Shown here one piece after another: positions 58,341 to 64,000 of a stretch of 64,000 bases of DNA. Made by a program: the position numbers and the translations under genes. Position 1 is the stretch's first letter; the number at the start of each line of letters is the position of its first letter. Source of the DNA: Dreissena polymorpha (Eukaryota > Mollusca > Bivalvia > Myida > Dreissenidae); NCBI RefSeq assembly GCF_020536995.1, contig NC_068355.1, positions 73,579,187-73,643,186 on the forward strand. The letters are read 5' to 3'. Under the pieces are notes generated by a model. The model searched no databases, had not been told where the DNA came from, and was given only the letters and a program-made list of their open reading frames with translations.

Positions 58341-59080
58341 TATCTAAAAAAGATTTCCAGTTTCCATGGTGACCCTTAAGCGCTCTCCTGAGTTAAGCTA
58401 CACATTTTTAATCCACTTGACCCACATTCAAAACTTGCATTGATTTTGTGAAGATACATTTTATGCAATTTCTTAAGATTGAGTGATCAATTTAGCTTTT
58501 AAAGTGGTATAATGGGTTTTCTATGATATGACCTGGCGACCAAGTTTGTTTAAATGTCACCCAGATTCAAACATGGCCTTTATGTTGTCAAAATAAACTT
58601 TCTGACCAACTTTTATTAACTCTTTCAGTGCGGGAACCGAATTTTGAAGGCCTTTGCAAACAGTTTGGATCCAGATGAGATGCCACAGAACGTGGCATCT
58701 CATCTGGATCCAAACTGTTTGCTATTCTGATAGTATTTTTTGGAAAAAAAATTCGAAGAAATGCTAATTGTGGAAATTTAGCAGACGACATTTTAGCAGA
58801 CGATAAATTTTCAAGCATGCAAAGGGTTAAGACTGAGTCATCAATGTGACAAGAGTGGCCAAGTTTTCTAAGATTGGAAATGGTGAACTGGTTCTTGAGT
58901 GCACCTGACCCAGATTCAAACTCAGCCTTGGTATTGTAAAGATCAATACTTTGACCTATATTGATCATTATTGTATACAAACATGTGGCCTCTGGAATGT
59001 AAACAAGCTAAAAGATGAATATTGCAGACATTTGGTGATCAGAATAGCTCCACTTTAGCACTTTGTGCTCAGGTAAGCTA
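58341..59080. repeat. Decayed bivalve-type tandem repeat, interrupted by a MITE
   Basis: Phrases CACTTGACCCACATTCAAA, CACCTGACCCAGATTCAAAC and GACCAAGTTTG recur with about 200-bp spacing. The tail CTTTGTGCTCAGGTAAGCTA is the usual end of this family as I remember it. The MITE at 58620-58826 splits one unit. Confidence 0.65.
58620..58826. mobile_element. TTAA-flanked hairpin MITE, third family
   Basis: Ends CTCTTTCAGTGC / CCCTTTGCATGC (read inward) are flanked by TTAA (58616-58619, 58827-58830). The centre is a near-perfect hairpin with about 24-bp arms (TTTGGATCCAGATGAGATGC...). Confidence 0.8.
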
Positions 59081-61021
59081 ACAAATAGAACATGCGCTTT
59101 AATAAAATAACAATATAACATGCCATAGGTCCTACATGCAGGATTGAAAAAACAGCCAGTTGCAAAATTTAATATTGTTTTTCTGTCTGCATAAATGTCA
59201 CTAATAAACCCTTATATTGTTAAGAATTTAAACATATATATAATTAAACAAAATATCTATATATATACAATTAGGCATCATAGCAAACTATTTTTCTCGT
59301 TTGCAAACAAATTTCCATTAGCTGTTTGTATATAACTGTCTGATTTAAATCTTGCAAAGTCAATGTTCTGAAAAACATCAACAAAGTAGCAGTCACTGGA
59401 ATTGATTCACAATAAAAAATATATGAAGATCTCTTCAGAAGCTTGATTTTTATTAAGAACTCTTCAAAATTGAGGCTTACATTTGACCATATCTTTCTTG
59501 TTTGACACACGCAAAACATTGAATGTGCCCTCATTTCAATAATTGCAGAATCTAGAGAGATCTCAGAGTGGAAATTACAATCTTTATTGACTGAACAAAT
59601 TGGTACAGTTCTGATTTTACACCTCCAAGAAATTGATAAGTTTAACATTAAAAAAAAATATTGACTGAGACAACTGTTGTAAAGTTCAATCACTAATCAT
59701 TCATCTTTACAACAACCAACATGTACAACTAGAAACATAAGAAAATCATATTACTGTCATATGTATAGATTCCAATTGTTCATATATGTAAAAAAACATG
59801 CACAAAGGTATACAAAACACCCTGTGAGCACTTATTTTGATATACACCAAGATATGACTTGGTAAATTTTAATTCAGCAGGCTTATCAAAGCATCAAAGA
59901 ACTTGCTGCGGTCGTCACTTTTCATCTCCATCACTGCAAAAAACAAAAGGATCAAACATTCACAATAATTCAGGCCCTCATGCGCTGAACAATTCTTATA
60001 AATGGCTTAGGCCATTCCAAATTGATTTGTTGGTCTATGGATTTTTTTGAAACAAAGTTGAAGAGGAGAGCAATAAAAAAAATTTTTTTTTTTTTTTAAA
60101 CAGGAAAATTCTCAAGCGAGCGAAGAATAAAAAAAATCACATTTCGATCGAAAAATATTGCATTATCAAGAGATACATGTTTAAACAGCTAAATTTTACA
60201 TTCAAATCAATTCTTATACAAAGAATATATAACAACCTCGTATTTATAGGAGGAAGTTGCATATGACCTTTGACCACGAAAAATACGTGTAACCATATCA
60301 TTGAAGTGAGGGGCACATGTCTACCTACTGCTGCTTATATTTGTTTGAAGTTTTAAACAGTGAAAGCTGTGAAAAGGTATACTATGTTGCAAGCTGTAAA
60401 AAGGTATACCATGTTGCAAGCTGTGAAAAGGTATACCATGTTGCAATAGCACTTGAAGAGGAGCAATCATCAAAATGATAATGACAGACAGTCGGACAAA
60501 GGCCATGCATATAATCCATGGTCGCAACCTTATTTTAAAAGGGGCAAATCGATGGCTAGTACGGTATTGTATTTTTCTGAAATAAATGTATACATTACAG
60601 AGAACTTATTTGATGTTTCTGAAATATACGGACCTAGCTGTTAAGCATGTTCCGTCAACCATGTATTTTAAAAATGATAAAACATTGTACCTGTGAAACT
60701 TTTAGAATCAGCATTTAGTGATTTTATGTTTATTTTTTGTTCACTTAAAATTGTGTTATAGGAAAAATTTGCCTACATATAGGGAAATACCGTCCATATG
60801 CCCATTTAATGAAGAAAAAGTATAAAAAGTCTTACAGCATGTTTCCCGATGTTGTTTGAAAATGAACATGCTTCAACGGTATCTGCTGATATTTGCATGT
60901 TCGAACGTAAACAAACACATTCAAATAAGTCACAGATCGTAGATGTGTTTATATTTTTAAGGGTTGGCTGCAGCAATTTTTCACCGCAATTTGTTAAAAC
61001 AGTCATGACAGCGAAACACGT
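59081..61021. other. Intergenic, no gene seen
   Basis: AT-rich. The only structure noted is three tandem copies of AAGCTGTGAAAAGGTATACC plus ATGTTGC (60363-60445). Confidence 0.4.
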
Positions 61022-61850
61022 CAGAGCTCCAGATAAGGGTCGTATTTTCGTAATTACGAATTATTTTCAAGTCCGTTACGTATTTATTTTAAAATCTTGT
61101 CGTACCATTAAGAATTACAAAATCAAGTTACGAATATTATTTTTACATCGGTTCGTATCGATTTTTATTGAGTTCTTTACGGGTTATCGGGTTTGTTTAA
61201 CAAAGCGCATTTTTTCCAATAAAAGCGGCGTATACAGTCTATATGTCAAAAAACAATGGCGGCGCCCAGAGAGCGTCCTAAAAACTGCAAAGCGTCCAAA
61301 AACACGCTTGTAACATATTGTATGCAAAGTGAGCCGAAGTTAAATGTTAAGAAAGACATTATAGAAATGATCTTATACGATGTTGTATGTTCAGTTTCCG
61401 ACACAGTCGGAAAAGCTAAACAAAAACGCGACACAACGGGTCCAAATTTAAACACACAAAAAAACATTGAACGAGTTGAAGGGAAAAGTTCCGTGGCTAA
61501 TTGTTGAAAAGATTGAAGGGGAGACCCGTTTTAATTGTGAAATATGTAAAAATTCATCTCAGGCATGCAATCTAAGCACAGTTTGGGCATATGAAGGTAT
61601 TTGAAAAATAAAATTGTATAATACTAAAAAGACACTGCTGAACTCGTATAAATAAAGTTGCTAGTATGTTTATTTTGATTTTTTTGCATGAAAAGAACCA
61701 TTATTATTTATTTTTAGGTCATTTATAAAAAATAAGAATTATTTTCCAAAACTTAGTAGTAACGTTAAGAATAAAATTTCAGAGTTAAGAATTCTTTTTG
61801 AAAATCTGGTAGTAATTTAAGAATTTCACAAAACCTTATCTGGAGCTCTG
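61022..61850 (+). mobile_element. Internally deleted hAT-type element with 5-bp duplication
   Basis: Perfect 17-bp inverted ends CAGAGCTCCAGATAAGG fit the hAT tip pattern CAGRG. CACGT flanks both sides (61017-61021, 61851-61855), a 5-bp duplication as in the hAT5 group. It keeps the start of a transposase-like gene and lacks the catalytic part. Confidence 0.7.
61256..61596 (+). pseudogene. N-terminal fragment of hAT-type transposase (zinc-finger exon), frameshifted
   Basis: ATG at 61256 follows CAAAAAACA and begins MAAPRERPKNCKASKNTL. The frame shifts in or near an A7 run at about 61460. The next frame gives TLNELKGKVPWLIVEKIEG and then RFNCEICKNSSQACN. A W-x(7-9)-G segment followed by C-x2-C is the start of the TTF/BED-like finger of ZNF862-type hAT proteins. 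A GT donor follows at 61597. The family call is inference from this short motif and from the hAT ends around it. Confidence 0.4.
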
Positions 61851-61855
61851 CACGT

Positions 61856-63176
61856 ACTGGTCGTCTCGATTAAATTTTTTAGCGTCTGCAGTTATCGATT
61901 AAAAACGGTTATGAAACAATATAATTGTCATTAGTATTCAGCGTCAAAATCATTTCTGCTTGATCACGTTTTTTTCCACAAATTAAAAAAAACCCACATG
62001 CGCTATGGTTACTAAAGGACACAAAAATGAGTGCGAGCGGTAAAAAAAAAATCCATTTTGAAAAAATAGGTGCAGCAAATCAGACAACCAACATATCAAT
62101 TTGGAGTGGCCTTATGTTGCTAATTTAAGTTATTCTTAATACTATTTTAAACTTGGTGGTGTTGACCAAAAAAAAATTTAAGTTTTTTTTATTTCATATT
62201 TAATTATCATCAATAGTTTGTTTTATTAATTTTTGAAAACAAAGCTAAACACTGTATAGATTGAGAATATATACTTCAGACAGGTGAAAAGACAGCCTTA
62301 CAATCAATTCAAATACTAAAATAAAATGTTAGATCTAAAACTCAAGTATCTTGAGGCTTCACAATGGGTTTAAAGACCACAAGTTGATTTTGTTTTCATA
62401 TTAAAAAGTCTTTATTTAACAGATTAAAGTCAAACCATGAATTACATTGCATTTTCACATTTCCTAGTAATTCAGTCAGAATATTTTTACCTGTGATGTC
62501 TGGAAAAACACTCTTGACCTTTTATTAAAACATAGCAAATGTTTGGATGGCTGTGAAGAATCTTAATCCACTACAGGGATATATTTGCAGTGAAAAATGG
62601 ATAAAACCTCATATGGACTTAACAATCAAATTAAAGCATCCATTACCGACTGTTTATATGCAAGATTACCCACTGCAACTACTCACTGTATGTGTCAAAG
62701 AAATCATGGGAGGTGCGACAGTTTGTGCTTGCTGCTGCTTGCTCAAACGCCTTACCAAAGAAGCTGCAATAAAAGAGAATGTCTCTGAGGCTGCAACTGG
62801 AAACCAATACCATACTCAATATAAACCAAATGGAAAACAGGAACAAAACACAGTGTTTCATTTATCATGTTCATATTTTGCTCTGTCTGTTCATATATAT
62901 TATTTGATGGTAGAAATAAGCTTTAAGACAGAACTGTTTAAGTTGTTTATTTTTTTTTTACTTGACATGAATAAGTTTGATTCCTTGGTCAATGGATTTT
63001 AAATGTTGATGTATTTTTTCACATTTTTTCAATTCTATACACTTTTGGACTTGACCTTACAGATAAGTCTAAATTAATTCTCCATTTTTCACTTTCATAT
63101 TTTACATACAATAAAGTATTATTAAATTGATATATTTTCATATTCGGGAATACATATAAAAACAATAAAGGCCCAA
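61856..63176. other. Intergenic, nothing recognised
   Basis: AT-rich. A 151-codon reading frame at 62547-63002 has a cysteine cluster (CACCCLL) but no recognisable domain, and its codon use looks like non-coding sequence. Confidence 0.4.
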
Positions 63177-64000
63177 AGTCGCTCACCTGAGATAACAAGA
63201 TGTTATTGGGACAAATCTTCTGACCAAGTTTCATGAAGATCGGAAAATAAATGTGGACTCTAGAGTGTTAACAAGGTTTTACTATAGCCATATAAGGAAA
63301 AATGCCCCGCCCCTTGGCAGCCATGTTTTTTCAACCAACCGGCATCATTTTTGAACTCCTCCAAGATATTATCGGGATGAATCTTCTGACCAAGTTTCAT
63401 GCAGATCGGACAGTAAATGTGGCCTCTAGAGTGTTAACAAGATTTTACTCAAGCCGTAAAAGGAAAAATGTCCCGCCCCTTGGAAGCCATTTTGTTCAAG
63501 CAAACATAATTATTTTTGAACTCATCCAAGATATCATTGAGACCAATCTTCTGACCAAATTTCATAAAGATTGGACGATAAATGTGGCCTCAAGTGTTAA
63601 CAAGGTTTTACTAAGGCCTTATAAGGAAAAATGCCCCGCCCCTGGTGGCCATGTTTTTTAAGCAACCAAAACATTTTCAAACTCATCCAAGATATCATTG
63701 GGACAAATCTTCAGACCAAGTTTCATGATGATCGGAAAATAAATGAGACCTCTCGAGTGTTAACAAGGTTTTACTATAGCCTTATAAGGAAAATGCCCCG
63801 CCCCCTGGCGGCCATGATTTTCAATAAACCGGCATCATTTTTGAACACGTCCAAGATATTATTGGGATGAATCTTCTGACTGAGTTTCATAACGATAGGA
63901 CTATAAATGTAGCCTCTAGAGTGTTAACAAGATTTTCCTATAGCCTTATAAAGCCATATAAGGAAAAATGCCCCGCCCCTTGGCGGCCATGTTTTTCAAG
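63177..64000. repeat. Bivalve-type tandem repeat, at least five units of about 165 bp, running off the window
   Basis: The array begins GTCGCTCACCTGAGATAACA. Each unit then has ATCTTCTGACCAAGTTTCAT, AGAGTGTTAACAAG, TATAAGGAAAAATG(C/T)CCCGCCCC and TGGC(A/G)GCCATG. The start and the tail seen at 59060-59080 are reverse complements (CTCACCTGAG / CTCAGGTAAG), suggesting one bounded family. Confidence 0.88.

Noticed and set aside
62547-63002. 151-codon plus-strand frame as a host gene
   Set aside because: No domain, no splice sites or neighbouring exons, and a composition typical of the surrounding non-coding DNA.

Overview
The window looks like a stretch of bivalve mollusc nuclear genome, probably from a dreissenid mussel. 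It is AT-rich, with widely spaced exons and GT-AG introns. It is full of short inverted-repeat elements and long tandem arrays of kinds I remember from bivalve and Dreissena sequence. The organism call rests on memory of those repeats, because no database could be searched.

There are three host genes. (1) Positions 569-2518 (+) hold the last four exons of a gene for a DsbA-like thioredoxin-fold protein that ends in an eight-cysteine tail; its 5' end lies outside the window. (2) Positions 8891-54453 (+) hold a complete organic anion transporter (OATP/SLCO family) gene of ten coding exons and 709 codons, in which every exon junction agrees in phase. (3) Inside its 28-kb first intron, on the opposite strand, lies an intronless polypeptide GalNAc-transferase gene (22023-23783, 586 aa).

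The rest is mobile or repetitive DNA. From 2.7 to 8 kb there are TTAA-flanked miniature elements, two of them with a tRNA-like Pol III promoter inside. OATP intron 1 holds a 2.6-kb giant palindrome (11.3-13.9 kb), a Harbinger MITE and a decayed Harbinger transposon (14.9-18.1 kb), three tandem arrays including a satellite that reverses orientation (18.3-20.4 kb), a decayed LINE with two insertions (27.9-31.3 kb), and a 2-kb CAT/CAG array (34.1-36.1 kb). Intron 3 holds a 28-bp minisatellite of about 2.2 kb. Intron 4 holds a 4.5-kb terminal-inverted-repeat element that encloses a broken gene for a FEN/PIN-like nuclease with a tesmin-type CXC domain, which is the best candidate here for an undescribed system. 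Intron 6 holds a tandem array, an endonuclease fragment and a foldback element with a perfect 8-bp target duplication. Downstream of OATP (54.5-64 kb) I see no host gene, only repeats, two more miniature elements and an 829-bp deleted hAT element that keeps the start of its transposase gene.

The host genes do not form an obvious functional pathway. The nested GalNAc-transferase shares only its location with OATP.
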